Source: Kurthia massiliensis
GTDB lineage: Bacteria; Bacillota; Bacilli; Bacillales_A; Planococcaceae
Reading direction: 5' to 3'
Assembly (NCBI RefSeq): GCF_000285555.1
Contig: NZ_HE611001.1
Location: 8,746-72,745 of the forward strand
Length of the DNA stretch: 64,000 bases
Shown: positions 15,546-28,800 of the stretch, one piece after another
Numbering within the stretch: position 1 is the first letter of the stretch
How the letters are laid out: each line of letters begins with the position of its first letter
Notes under the pieces: generated by a model
Database searches by the model: none
Told to the model about the DNA's origin: nothing
Seen by the model: only the letters and a program-made list of their open reading frames with translations
Position numbers and translations under genes: made by a program

Positions 15546-16898
15546 TTATGCGAAGTACTTGTGTCCATAAATGGTCAAAATATCGCGTAAAAACTGCGGT
15601 AATAAATACGTTTTTGGTAAGTTTTTTAGCTCTGGGAAAAACCACCCAAACGTGAACATATCTAATGTCACGAGCTTTACGATCTCTGTTTTTTCAACTT
15701 TCTTGCCATTCACATAAACAGCTTGTTGTTGCTTTTCAAAGCCATACGTTAACATTTTTCCGACAACGTTCCCTCTAAACCCTAATCCACGCAATTCTTT
15801 CCGCGGCCAATCGTGTGCTTGCTCAATCATCGTTAAAATGTCGTAGAGCTGCGCGCCTGTCAATTCAAATAAACATGCGTTAATCGGGTGTGGCAACATT
15901 TTGTGAATATCAAATGCTGTTACTGCGCCTTTTTCCATATCCGTTAAAAAAATGCCTGCGTTGAAAAATGCACAGTCAGCATTAGAGAAATCTAGCAACG
16001 CTTCCGCAAAGAAATCAGAGAGCTTTGAGTAGTGATACCATTCTTTATTGTAAAAACGCGTTGTCTCAAATACAGTCACATCTAATAACGATTCACCATA
16101 CGCCTTTTGCGCCGCAATTTCACGATGTTCACCGCGCTCCGCTGGTAGCGTTAATGTGTCGATCAACGTCGTCGTAACAGTCGGCTGTCCATCGTTAAAT
16201 GAAATAATAGAGTGACCGATATAACGTCCGTACTTACCTCCACCTGTTAATAACGACTGATGCACACGTTTCCCTTCTTTTAATACATGATGCGTATGCG
16301 CGCCAAAAATTAAAGCTAAATCGGGCTCTCGTTCTGCCAACTTTTCATCAGCTGTTAAGCCTAAATGCGATAAACAAACGATCATATCTGCTTGTTGTTT
16401 CACTTCCACAATCGATGCATGTAGCGCTTCAAAGGCGTCTTCAATACGCCACCCTAAGTTGTTGTAGTAATCCGGGAACGGGGCGGTTGCTGCGACAACA
16501 CCTAGCTTAAAGCCTTCTGCTAACGTATAAATATGATACGGTTGTGCCCACGTTGGCAATTCCCCTGTCGGTTGTTTCAAATTGTTGACGATCACGTCAA
16601 ACGCTGCTTCTTCATACAATGAATCGAGCGCCTCTTTCGCGAGTGTAATCCCTTCATTGTTGCCGATCGTCACCGCATCGTATCCTGCTTCGTTCAACAA
16701 AGGAATGCTCGATTTACCGAGTGTGGCCTCGGTGAAAATATTAGAGCGATCGATAAAATCACCGATATCAAAGACGAAACACGGCTCGTTATGTACATCA
16801 TGCATCGCACGGCGTTGTTGTAAAAAACTACGCGTTCGTGGCCAAGAATCGAGATGACTATGCACATCGTTCGTATGGTAAATATGAATGTTCTCCAA
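15546..16898 (-). CDS. Cytosolic 5'-nucleotidase-like metallophosphoesterase (YunD type)
   Basis: Metallophosphatase of the UshA/YunD group, about 450 residues without a signal peptide, hence cytoplasmic. The calcineurin-like metal motifs are in order: HTNDVHSH, FDIGDFIDRSN, TIGNNEG, CLSHLG and GAHTHH. The C-terminal 5'-nucleotidase substrate domain contains NAGIF, KMLPHPINACLF and LRGLGFRGNVVG. A GTG at 16907 is in frame but lies inside the AGAGGTGA ribosome site; TTG at 16898 has 5-nt spacing and yields MENIHIYHTNDVHSH. It is followed upstream by the TauE-like gene only 14 nt away, so yunF-yunE-yunD form one transcript. Confidence 0.9.
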   Translation of the reverse strand: MENIHIYHTNDVHSHLDSWPRTRSFLQQRRAMHDVHNEPCFVFDIGDFIDRSNIFTEATLGKSSIPLLNEAGYDAVTIGNNEGITLAKEALDSLYEEAAFDVIVNNLKQPTGELPTWAQPYHIYTLAEGFKLGVVAATAPFPDYYNNLGWRIEDAFEALHASIVEVKQQADMIVCLSHLGLTADEKLAEREPDLALIFGAHTHHVLKEGKRVHQSLLTGGGKYGRYIGHSIISFNDGQPTVTTTLIDTLTLPAERGEHREIAAQKAYGESLLDVTVFETTRFYNKEWYHYSKLSDFFAEALLDFSNADCAFFNAGIFLTDMEKGAVTAFDIHKMLPHPINACLFELTGAQLYDILTMIEQAHDWPRKELRGLGFRGNVVGKMLTYGFEKQQQAVYVNGKKVEKTEIVKLVTLDMFTFGWFFPELKNLPKTYLLPQFLRDILTIYGHKYFA

Positions 16899-16911
16899 AT
16901 CTCTCACCTCT

Positions 16912-17736
16912 CTACATTAAACTCGATACGATTGAACGCACACCCATGATCAATAACATGACGCGTAAACAGAGCACGACGGTTTTCGATTGTAGACGTT
17001 TATTCAGTTCTGCACCGAGCTTGCCGCCAATCATCGCACCGATGATGACAGGAATGACGTAGTGCCAAGGCACATGTCCAAAATATATGTGTGCACCGGA
17101 GTTCACGATTGACGTTAAAAACACTAAAAACATCGACGTCGCGACTGCCACATGTGCAGGGAATAAAAATAAAATTAACATCATCGGCACGATCATCGAA
17201 CCGCCACCGATACCAAACAATCCAGACGCAAAGCTAATAATAAAAGATGCGCCAATCGCAAACCAAATCGGATAACCGTACGTATACGTCTGTCCGTCAG
17301 CGTCCGTTAACGTCCGCTTCGTACCGTGTGCTACGAACCAATTGACTGGTTTCAAACGATCTCTCACCATTAAAATGATGGCTAATATAATCATTAATAT
17401 CCCAAAATATAGCTCAAAAGACGGCACGTCCATAACGCGATTGACCGCCGCTCCTAATATGACTCCGGGAATACTACCGATGAAAAAAATAAACCCACTT
17501 TTATAATCGACGGTCTTCGCTTTCATATAGGCTAATGTCGATGACAAGCCCGTGAAAATCATCATCACAACAGATAAACCGACAATTTTTTGCGGCGTTA
17601 AATCCGCCATCATCCCTTGTGACACACCAAAATAAAGCAAGGCCGGCACTAAAATAATGCCACCACCAAGCCCGACGAGTGCGCCGACAATGCCTGATAG
17701 TACAGCAAATACTAAAATTAAAAACGCTGCTGTCAT
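16912..17736 (-). CDS. TauE/SafE-family membrane exporter (YunE type)
   Basis: A 274-residue polytopic membrane protein with eight or so predicted helices. The two family repeats each begin with a Gly-rich segment: GIVGALVGLGGGIILVPALL near residue 15, and FASGLFGIGGGSMIVPMMLI near 165. The family exports sulfite or organosulfonates, but many members have unknown cargo. The ATG at 17736 immediately abuts the stop codon of the DUF72 gene. Its position between yunF-like and yunD-like genes equals B. subtilis. Confidence 0.9.
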   Translation of the reverse strand: MTAAFLILVFAVLSGIVGALVGLGGGIILVPALLYFGVSQGMMADLTPQKIVGLSVVMMIFTGLSSTLAYMKAKTVDYKSGFIFFIGSIPGVILGAAVNRVMDVPSFELYFGILMIILAIILMVRDRLKPVNWFVAHGTKRTLTDADGQTYTYGYPIWFAIGASFIISFASGLFGIGGGSMIVPMMLILFLFPAHVAVATSMFLVFLTSIVNSGAHIYFGHVPWHYVIPVIIGAMIGGKLGAELNKRLQSKTVVLCLRVMLLIMGVRSIVSSLM

Positions 17737-18603
17737 TTAAAAATCTCCTTCAAATAAACCGAGCTGCTTCGGTGCTAGCCCGTCGTAATGAATATTTAAT
17801 AACGCTAACAATTCTTTCGCATTATGCGCTGCATCATGGGCGGAATTGTTATTAAAAATGACGTAGACGTGACGCACATGTTTAGCCATTTGTTGAATAT
17901 GCTGCGCTAGCTCTGCTAATTCCGCTTCATTGTAGTTATACAAACAACGCACTTTGCGCCATTCTTCTTGGCTACGGCCATTTTGTAACCAACCGTGCAC
18001 ATTGCGTCCATGAATGCGTAGAAACGCGACGTCCGCTGTTGTAACAGGCGCTAGCGGTATAGAACCTTCGCCTGCTTGTGGCTCGTCACAAACTGTGTGA
18101 ATGAGTTTTAAATCACTCAGTAAGCGCATCGTCCCTTCTGCAAATTGTTCACTATACCATGAACGATTACGAAATTCGATGGCCACTGGGAAATCGCCAA
18201 GTTGTTGTTTAACGTAGCGAATATATTGTACGTTCGGAAATGTACAATCAAACCACGGTGGAAACTGCATTAAAATGGCCGCGAGTTTACCCGCACGTTG
18301 AAATGGTGTAATCATTTGTCGAAACGCTTCAAACATATCGGTACGTGATTCAAAGTAAGGATCTTTCTCACCGCGCAAATGCCCCGTCATCCCTTTATAG
18401 CCTTTCACGATAAATTTGAACGACTCCGGTGTTTCATCAATCCACTTATGGACCGTTTTCTCTGATGGCATTGCGTAAAAGGACGTATCGACTTCAACGA
18501 TTGGAAAATGGCCGCTATAATCAAACAAACGGTCACGTGCTGACGTTGTTTTACTATATACATCCGGATGATCACTCCATCCAGTTAAGCCTACATAAAT
18601 CAT
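17737..18603 (-). CDS. DUF72 family protein (YunF/YecE type)
   Basis: A TIM-barrel-like soluble protein of 288 residues, function unknown. Typical features: MIYVGLTGWSDHP at the N-terminus, FPIVEVDTSFYAMPS, ILMQFPPWF, PVAIEFRNRSWY, and the C-terminal VYVIFNNNSAHDAAHNAKELLALL. The frame opens with an upstream ATG at 18636, but the ATG at 18603 has the strong ribosome site AAAAGGAGG and starts at the conserved domain. First gene of the yunF-yunE-yunD-like transcript. Confidence 0.9.
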   Translation of the reverse strand: MIYVGLTGWSDHPDVYSKTTSARDRLFDYSGHFPIVEVDTSFYAMPSEKTVHKWIDETPESFKFIVKGYKGMTGHLRGEKDPYFESRTDMFEAFRQMITPFQRAGKLAAILMQFPPWFDCTFPNVQYIRYVKQQLGDFPVAIEFRNRSWYSEQFAEGTMRLLSDLKLIHTVCDEPQAGEGSIPLAPVTTADVAFLRIHGRNVHGWLQNGRSQEEWRKVRCLYNYNEAELAELAQHIQQMAKHVRHVYVIFNNNSAHDAAHNAKELLALLNIHYDGLAPKQLGLFEGDF

Positions 18604-18680
18604 GTAAAAAGCCTCCTTTTTAGTTATGCATATCATAACATAGCTATGTTTTACCCTCTACGCGCGTTGCTTAAATCCAC

Positions 18681-18706
18681 AAAAAAACCTCCCGCATAAG
18701 CGAGAG
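18681..18706 (-). terminator. Terminator of the suf operon
   Basis: On the minus strand CCTCTCGC-TTAT-GCGGGAGG with one G-U pair, followed by seven T. It lies 24 nt past the sufB stop codon. Confidence 0.92.
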
Positions 18707-18729
18707 GCTTTCTATAAGGAAAATCAGAA

Positions 18730-20127
18730 TTAACCGATTGAACCTTCCATTTCAAATTTGATTAGGCGGTTCATTTCTACTGCGTATTCCATTGGAAGCT
18801 CTTTTGTGAATGGCTCAATGAAGCCCATTACGATCATTTCTGTAGCTTCTTGCTCAGAAATACCGCGGCTCATTAAGTAGAATAATTGTTCTTCAGATAC
18901 TTTAGAAACTTTTGCTTCGTGTTCTAAAGAGATTTGATCATTCATTACTTCGTTGTATGGAATTGTATCAGAAGTTGATTCGTTATCCATGATTAATGTA
19001 TCACATTCGATATTTGCACGAGCATTTGTCGCTTTTTTACCGAATTTCACTTGTCCACGGTAAGTTACGTTACCACCGTGTTTAGAGATTGATTTAGATA
19101 CGATTGTTGAAGATGTGTTTGGAGCTAAGTGAATCATTTTCGCACCTGTATCTTGGTTTTGGCCACGGCCAGCGATTGCGATTGATAATGTCATACCACG
19201 TGCGCCTTCGCCTTTTAAGATACATGCTGGGTATTTCATTGTTAATTTAGAACCGATGTTACCATCAACCCATTCCATTGTACCGTGCTCTTCAACGACT
19301 GTACGTTTTGTTACTAAGTTGTACACGTTGTTTGCCCAGTTTTGGATTGTTGTATAACGGCAGTAAGCGTTCTTTTTAACGATGATTTCTACGACAGCTG
19401 AGTGTAGAGAGCTTGTTGTGTAAACAGGCGCTGTACAACCTTCTACGTAGTGTACTGATGCGTCATCATCAACGATAATTAGCGTACGTTCGAATTGACC
19501 CATGTTTTCAGAGTTAATACGGAAGTATGCTTGAAGTGGTGTATCTAATTTAACACCTTTTGGTACGTAGATGAATGAACCACCAGACCATACTGCAGAG
19601 TTAAGTGCTGAGAACTTGTTATCTGCAGGTGGAATTACTTTACCGAAGTATTCGCGGAATAAATCTTCGTTTTCTTTTAATGCTGAGTCTGTATCTTTGA
19701 ATACAACGCCTAATTTTTCAAGGTCTTCTTTCATGTTGTGGTATACAACTTCAGATTCGTATTGTGCTGATACACCAGCAAGATATTTTTGTTCTGCTTC
19801 AGGAATACCTAATTTATCAAATGTTGCTTTGATTTCATCTGGTACTTCATCCCAAGATTTTTCTGCGCCTTCAGATGGTTTTACGTAGTACGTAATTTCA
19901 TCGAAGTCTAGACCAGAAAGATCGCCACCCCATTGTGGCATTGGTTTTGAATAGAAAATATCTAAAGATTTTAGACGGAAATCTAACATCCATTGTGGTT
20001 CGTCTTTCATACGAGAAATTTCTTTTACGATTTCAGGAGTAAGACCACGTTCTGTACGGAAAATCGATACGTCTTTGTCGTGGAAACCATATTCGTACTC
20101 GCCGATTTCGGGCATATTTTTAGCCAT
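18730..20127 (-). CDS. sufB: Fe-S cluster scaffold SufB
   Basis: Core scaffold of the SUF machine; forms SufBCD with the ATPase SufC and SufD. 465 residues from the ATG at 20127, chosen because GGAGGAG precedes it at the right distance and the protein then begins [14 protein letters not shown]. Beta-helix repeats run through the middle. The C-terminal SufBD motifs include [20 protein letters not shown] and [18 protein letters not shown]. Last gene of sufCDSUB, 21 nt after sufU. Confidence 0.97.
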   Translation of the reverse strand: MAKNMPEIGEYEYGFHDKDVSIFRTERGLTPEIVKEISRMKDEPQWMLDFRLKSLDIFYSKPMPQWGGDLSGLDFDEITYYVKPSEGAEKSWDEVPDEIKATFDKLGIPEAEQKYLAGVSAQYESEVVYHNMKEDLEKLGVVFKDTDSALKENEDLFREYFGKVIPPADNKFSALNSAVWSGGSFIYVPKGVKLDTPLQAYFRINSENMGQFERTLIIVDDDASVHYVEGCTAPVYTTSSLHSAVVEIIVKKNAYCRYTTIQNWANNVYNLVTKRTVVEEHGTMEWVDGNIGSKLTMKYPACILKGEGARGMTLSIAIAGRGQNQDTGAKMIHLAPNTSSTIVSKSISKHGGNVTYRGQVKFGKKATNARANIECDTLIMDNESTSDTIPYNEVMNDQISLEHEAKVSKVSEEQLFYLMSRGISEQEATEMIVMGFIEPFTKELPMEYAVEMNRLIKFEMEGSIG

Positions 20128-20148
20128 TATTTCTCCTCCGTTCAAAGC

Positions 20149-23109
<2,961 letters not shown>

Positions 23110-23128
23110 CTGTGCTCGTCCTCCTCGA

Positions 23129-23911
23129 TTATGCTTCTTCTACTACTGCGTCTGTGTTTTTAATACCTAGTTCTTCTTTAATCCAGTCATAACCTTCAGC
23201 TTCTAAACGTTGTGCTAGTTCTTGACCGCCTGATTTTACAACTTTACCTTGCATCATTACGTGAACGTGGTCAGGTGTGATGTAGTTTAATAAGCGTTGG
23301 TAGTGAGTGATCATTAAGCAGCCGAAACCTTCGCCGCGCATTTCGTTAACACCTTTAGAAACAACTTTAAGTGCATCGATATCAAGACCTGAGTCGATTT
23401 CATCAAGGATTGCGAATTTTGGTTTGATCATCATTAATTGAAGAATTTCGTTACGTTTTTTCTCACCGCCAGAGAAACCTTCGTTTAAGTAACGTTGGCT
23501 CATTTCTTCTGGCATTTCTAAAAAGTCCATTGTTTTATCTAATTGTTTGATGAATTTCATGATTGAAATTTCATCGCCTTCTTCACGACGAGCGTTAATA
23601 GCTGAACGTAAGAAGTCTGCGTTTGTAACACCAGCGATTTCTGATGGATATTGCATTGCTAAGAAAAGACCAGCTTGTGCGCGTTCGTCTACTTCCATTT
23701 CTAATACGTTTTCACCATCAAGTAATACTTCACCTGAAGTTACTTCATATTTTGGGTGACCCATGATAGCTGAAGCTAATGTTGATTTACCAGTACCGTT
23801 TGGACCCATGATTGCGTGTACTTCGTTTGTATTTAGCGTTAAGTTAACGCCTTTTAAAATCTCCTTGTCTTCGATTGAAACATGAAGATCTTTAATTTCT
23901 AAAGTTGACAT
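23129..23911 (-). CDS. sufC: Fe-S assembly ATPase SufC
   Basis: ABC-type ATPase without membrane partner that drives SufBCD. Walker [10 protein letters not shown] (about residues 36-44), Q-loop in MQYPSEIAG, signature [10 protein letters not shown], Walker [13 protein letters not shown], and the switch His in MITHYQRLL. 260 residues. First gene of the operon, with GGAGGGTATTAGA before the ATG at 23911 and a sigma-A promoter about 60 nt upstream. Confidence 0.97.
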   Translation of the reverse strand: MSTLEIKDLHVSIEDKEILKGVNLTLNTNEVHAIMGPNGTGKSTLASAIMGHPKYEVTSGEVLLDGENVLEMEVDERAQAGLFLAMQYPSEIAGVTNADFLRSAINARREEGDEISIMKFIKQLDKTMDFLEMPEEMSQRYLNEGFSGGEKKRNEILQLMMIKPKFAILDEIDSGLDIDALKVVSKGVNEMRGEGFGCLMITHYQRLLNYITPDHVHVMMQGKVVKSGGQELAQRLEAEGYDWIKEELGIKNTDAVVEEA

Positions 23912-23973
23912 TCTAATACCCTCCGTTTGCGTTTCGCGAATGGCGTATCCATTCTTAATTTAACATCATTCTA

Positions 23974-24002
23974 ATCTTAACCCAATTAAATTTTGATTGC
24001 AA
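23974..24002 (-). promoter_or_regulatory. Promoter of the suf operon
   Basis: On the minus strand TTGCAA (24002-23997), a 17-nt spacer, then TAAGAT (23979-23974). About 62 nt upstream of the sufC ATG. A Fur-like palindrome lies just upstream of the -35. Confidence 0.7.
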
Positions 24003-24006
24003 CCAT

Positions 24007-24023
24007 TTGAATTTCATTCTCAA
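24007..24023. promoter_or_regulatory. Fur-like palindrome, proximal copy, upstream of suf
   Basis: Read on the minus strand: TTGAGAATGAAATTCAA. It starts 5 nt upstream of the suf -35. It shares 14 of 17 bases with the copy at 24127-24143. TGAGAAT is a common Fur half-site in Bacillales, but the second half is poor. Confidence 0.45.
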
Positions 24024-24126
24024 GTAGATAAAACAATCGTTGCTATTAAAACATTTCCTATAATATTAACGCCTTGAATTGTGTGGTGCCTTTAAAATTT
24101 TCTCATTTTCAATAAGCAACACCTAA

Positions 24127-24143
24127 TTGAGAATCGATTTCAA
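24127..24143. promoter_or_regulatory. Fur-like palindrome, distal copy, upstream of suf
   Basis: TTGAGAATCGATTTCAA on the plus strand, an imperfect palindrome in the otherwise gene-free 397-nt stretch between sufC and gltD. A half-site of the same type (TTGAAAATGAG on the minus strand) lies between the two copies near 24103-24112. Confidence 0.45.
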
Positions 24144-24247
24144 TAAAGCAATCTATTTCGTATCGGAACGATGATGATAAACCGCATTATAGCATGGTTT
24201 TTTGCGCATTTGCTATCGTTATGCCTTAATTTCTTCACGCATTTCAA

Positions 24248-24300
24248 TATAAAAAAAAGAGCGTCGGATACGTATTTTCCTACGACATCATTCGCTCTTC
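24248..24300 (-). terminator. Terminator of gltBD
   Basis: On the minus strand AGAGCG...CGCTCT with an inner imperfect arm (ATGTCGTA / TACGTAT) and a run of eight T. It starts 9 nt past the gltD stop codon. Confidence 0.8.
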
Positions 24301-24308
24301 CTTCATTA

Positions 24309-25790
24309 TTATTGTGCAATTGCTTGAGAGGCTATATATTGTGCTACTTGTTCAGCCACTTCACGTCCTTCTTTGATGGCCCAAACAATCAATGATGGGC
24401 CGCGACGTGCATCACCTGCTGCATACATACCTGGTACGTTCGTTGTATAATCTTTACCGTTCGCACGGATACGATTGTTTAATACTTTTACACCAAACTG
24501 TTCTGCAAGTGGTGATTCAACGCCTTGGAAACCGATCGCGACGAATACGTAATCGACTGGCCATACTTTTTCTGTCCCTGGAATTTCTTCAAAGTATGCA
24601 TAACCTTCATCGTTTACAATTTTATTCATTTGGATCGTATGCAGTTCTTTCACACGACCGTTTACGTCCGCAACGATTTTTTTCGTTTGAATGCAATATT
24701 CACGTGGGTCGCCACCAAATTTTGCGTCTGCTTCTGCATATGCATAATCCAATTTGTACACTTGTGGATCAGAAGGCCACGGTTGAGACGGTTGGCGTGT
24801 CGTCGGTAACGCTGGGTGTTTACCGAATTGGTGTACAGATTTACACCCTTGACGTACCGCTGTTGCGACACAGTCAGCACCGGTATCACCACCGCCGATA
24901 ACGATAACATTTTTCCCTTTCACGTTTAACGCTTGGCCATCTTCAAAATTTGAATCTAATAAGCTTTTTGTCACACCATGTAAATAATCCATCGCCGGAA
25001 TGACACCTTCTGCTTCGTAACCTTCTAAGCGTAATTCACGCGCTTTCGTCGCACCTGTTGCTAAAATGATTGCATCGTATTGTTGCTTTAGCTCCTCTGG
25101 TGTCACATCTTGGCCGACCGCTGTATTTAAAATGAAGCGAATACCTTCTGCTTCTAATAAATGAATGCGTCGCTCGACAATTTTTTTATCGAGTTTCATA
25201 TTCGGAATACCGTACATGAGTAAACCGCCTGCACGATCGTCACGTTCATAAACCGTTACGTGATGACCGCGTTGATTTAATTCATCTGCAGCAGCAAGCC
25301 CTGCTGGACCTGAACCGATGACAGCGATATGTTTCGACGTACGGTTTTTTGGAATGCGTGGTGTCACCCAGCCCATTTCGAAACCTTTGTCGATAATCGA
25401 TTGCTCAATACTTTTAATCGCAACAGACGGCTCATTAATACCGAGTACACAAGAGCCTTCACATGGCGCTGGACAAACACGCCCTGTAAATTCAGGGAAG
25501 TTGTTCGTCATTTGCAAACGTTCTAATGCTTCCTTCCATTGCCCTTTATATACGAGGTCGTTCCATTCCGGAATAAAGTTGTTAATCGGACAACCCGCTG
25601 CCATCCCGCGAATTTCAATCCCTATATGGCAAAATGGCGTACCACAGTCCATACAGCGTGCACCTTGCGTTTCTAGCTCCGAATCTGTTAAACGTTCCGT
25701 ATATTCACCGAAGCTCTGAATGCGTTCTAGTGGTGCTTGTTCTCGAACCTTCTGTTTATCATATTCCATAAATCCTGTTGGTTTCCCCAT
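24309..25790 (-). CDS. gltD: Glutamate synthase (NADPH) small subunit
   Basis: Beta subunit of glutamate synthase, 493 residues. The N-terminal Fe-S region has [12 protein letters not shown] and [10 protein letters not shown] with [13 protein letters not shown]. Two dinucleotide folds follow: FAD site [14 protein letters not shown] near residue 155 and NADPH site [15 protein letters not shown] near residue 296, ending with [23 protein letters not shown]. It feeds electrons from NADPH to GltB. ATG at 25790 with AAAAGGAGTGG; 15 nt after gltB. Confidence 0.97.
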   Translation of the reverse strand: MGKPTGFMEYDKQKVREQAPLERIQSFGEYTERLTDSELETQGARCMDCGTPFCHIGIEIRGMAAGCPINNFIPEWNDLVYKGQWKEALERLQMTNNFPEFTGRVCPAPCEGSCVLGINEPSVAIKSIEQSIIDKGFEMGWVTPRIPKNRTSKHIAVIGSGPAGLAAADELNQRGHHVTVYERDDRAGGLLMYGIPNMKLDKKIVERRIHLLEAEGIRFILNTAVGQDVTPEELKQQYDAIILATGATKARELRLEGYEAEGVIPAMDYLHGVTKSLLDSNFEDGQALNVKGKNVIVIGGGDTGADCVATAVRQGCKSVHQFGKHPALPTTRQPSQPWPSDPQVYKLDYAYAEADAKFGGDPREYCIQTKKIVADVNGRVKELHTIQMNKIVNDEGYAYFEEIPGTEKVWPVDYVFVAIGFQGVESPLAEQFGVKVLNNRIRANGKDYTTNVPGMYAAGDARRGPSLIVWAIKEGREVAEQVAQYIASQAIAQ

Positions 25791-25805
25791 ACTAGACCAC
25801 TCCTT

Positions 25806-28800
25806 TTATGATTTGCTTACGGTTTTTTTCGGTGACGTTACTAATGCGAATGCTTTCATCGCTGCTTCTTGCTCTGATAACCCTTGTTTTTCAAACGTAT
25901 CAATATGTGCAAGCATATGTTTATAATCTGTCGGTACGACTTTGATGAAACGATCCATTTGATTCGCAAAATCATTTAGTACCGTTTTTGCTTTTGAACT
26001 ATCTGTATAGTGCACTTGTTTTTCAAGTAGCTCTTTTAACAATTCCATATCGTGCTGTGTGAATTGCGTCGTAAATTCGATCATTTCTGTGTTGCACGTT
26101 GCTTTAAATGCTTCTGGGTTTGTCGGCATAACGTATGCAACGCCACCTGACATCCCTGCTCCGAAGTTTTTACCGACATCTCCTAAAATGACGACGTTTC
26201 CACCTGTCATATATTCCAGACCGTGGTCACCGATACCTTCGACGACAACATTTGCACCACTATTACGAACCGCAAAACGCTCACCCGCACGACCGTTAAT
26301 AAACGCTTCACCACTTGTCGCACCGTATAAACATACGTTACCAGCGATCACATTTGATTCCTCGCTTCCTTTAATCGGTGCCGAAACGATCACTTTACCA
26401 CCTGATAAACCTTTACCGAAGTAATCGTTCGCATCACCATCTACAGACATCGTCATCCCTTTTGGAATGAAGGCGCCGAAGCTTTGACCTGCTGACCCTT
26501 CGAAATGTAATTTAATCGTATCTTCCGGTAAACCGACTGCACCGTATTGCATCGAAATTTCACTGCCAACGATTGTACCGACTGCACGATCTGTATTTTT
26601 AATCGGGAACGTTAACGCAATCGGTGACGCATGTTTAATCGCGAAATCTGTACGTGGTAAAATTTCACGTAAATCTAACGTTTGATCTAATTGATGATCT
26701 TGTTCACGTTGCTTCGTACGTGGACCTTCCACTTGATGCAACAGTTTTGATAAATCTAAGTGACGCGCTTTCCAATGCGTTTTCGCGCGCTCGCTCACTT
26801 CTAATAAATCCGTGCGACCGACAAGTTCATCGAATGTACGGAAGCCTAACTTCGCCATATATTCGCGCACTTCTTCTGCGATAAACATCATGAAGTTCAC
26901 GACGTGGTCTGGCGAACCCATAAATTTCGCACGTAGCTCTGGATTTTGTGTTGCAACGCCGACTGGGCACGTATCTAAGTGACATGCACGCATCATGACA
27001 CAACCTAATACGATTAGTGGTGCCGTTGCGAAGCCAAACTCCTCTGCACCGAGTAGCGCTGCCATAATGACATCTTTCCCCGTCATTAACTTACCATCTG
27101 TTTCGAGCGTTACGCGGTCGCGAAGATGGTTCAGCATTAACGTTTGATGCGCTTCTGCTAGACCGAGCTCCCACGGTAAACCAGTATGTTTAATACTCGT
27201 CTTCGGCGATGCACCTGTACCGCCGTCGTAACCACTAATGACGATGACGTCTGCCGCACCTTTCGCCACACCTGCAGCAATCGTACCGACACCTGCTTTC
27301 GCAACAAGTTTCACTGAAATACGCGCGTGACGGTTTGCATTTTTCAAGTCGTAAATAAGCTCTGCCATATCTTCAATTGAATAAATATCATGGTGTGGTG
27401 GTGGTGAGATTAAGCCAACGCCTGTCGTTGAGCCACGAACGTTCGCTACCCACGGATACACTTTGTTCCCTGGTAACTGACCGCCTTCACCCGGTTTCGC
27501 ACCTTGTGCCATTTTAATTTGTAGTTCATTAGCGTTCACTAAATAATGTGATTTCACACCGAAACGGCCTGATGCGATTTGTTTAATTTGTGAGCGACGT
27601 AAGTCTCCGTTCGCATCTCTCGTGAAACGATCTGGATCTTCCCCGCCTTCACCTGAATTCGATTTACCGCCAATACGGTTCATCGCAATCGCTAACGCTT
27701 CGTGTGCTTCTTGTGAAATCGAGCCGAACGACATCGCACCTGTTTTAAAACGTTTGACGATTGATTCAGCTGATTCGACTTCTTCGATTGGAATGCTTTC
27801 CGTTTGTTTAAACGTTAATAAATTACGCAAGAAACCTAAATGTTCCTCATTGGCCATTTCTGAATATTGGTGGAACAAGCCGAAATCATTTTTACGTGTC
27901 GCCCATTGTAACGTATGAATCGTTTTCGGGTTAAACGCATGATGTTCGCCGTTCGCACGCCATTGATATTCACTACCTGGTGGTAACCCTTTATCGCCTG
28001 ATGCGATTGCTTGTTCATGACGACGACGCGCTTCCTCACCAATCGTTTGTAAATTAATACCGCCAAGTTGGCTCGCTGTCCCCGTAAAATGTGCATCAAT
28101 CACTTCTTTAGAAATGCCGACTGCCTCAAAAATTTGTGCGCCACGGTAACTTTGGATTGTCGAGATCCCCATCTTCGACATCACTTTTACAACACCTTGT
28201 GCAGACGCATAATTGTAACGTTTCACCGCTTCTTCGTAACTAAATTGTAAATGGCCGTCTGTAATGGCTTGTTGTAGCGTCGCATATACTAAATATGGAT
28301 TGATTGCATCGACACCGAAGCCGATTAATGTCGCGTGATGGTGCACTTCGCGTACTTCTGCACTTTCTACAATAATGCTCGCTTGTGTACGTTCCCCAAC
28401 GCGCACAAGATGCTGATGCAGACTACTTGCTGCTAGTAACACCGGTAACATCGGTTGATGCACATCGACATTACGGTCTGATAAAATGATGAGCTCTGCA
28501 CCTGTAGCAATTGCTTCATCTGCTTCTTTAGCGATACGTGCTAAATCGCTCGCCACATCATTCGTCATATATATATCGATGACAACTGATTTAAAATCAG
28601 TTTGCTGTTTTAATTGTGTTAATTGATTGTTTGTCAGTACTGGTGATTGTAAGAAAATACGCTTACACGTTTCAGCTGTCGGATGCAAAATGTTACCTTC
28701 TTTACCGAGTAGCGTCATCGTCGACGTCACTAAATGCTCGCGAATCGAGTCAATTGGTGGATTCGTCACTTGTGCAAACAACTGTTTGAAATAATGGAAT

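Noticed and set aside
24171-24395. Open frame in the suf-gltD intergenic region
   Set aside because: It runs through the gltD terminator and into gltD antisense; no ribosome site.
24392-24901. 169-codon plus-strand open frame opposite gltD
   Set aside because: No ribosome site, Leu/Arg/His-rich composition typical of a shadow frame, and it lies entirely antisense to an intact gltD.
26059-26424. 121-codon plus-strand open frame opposite gltB
   Set aside because: Antisense to the conserved GltB beta-helix, no start signals, low-complexity Pro/Thr composition.
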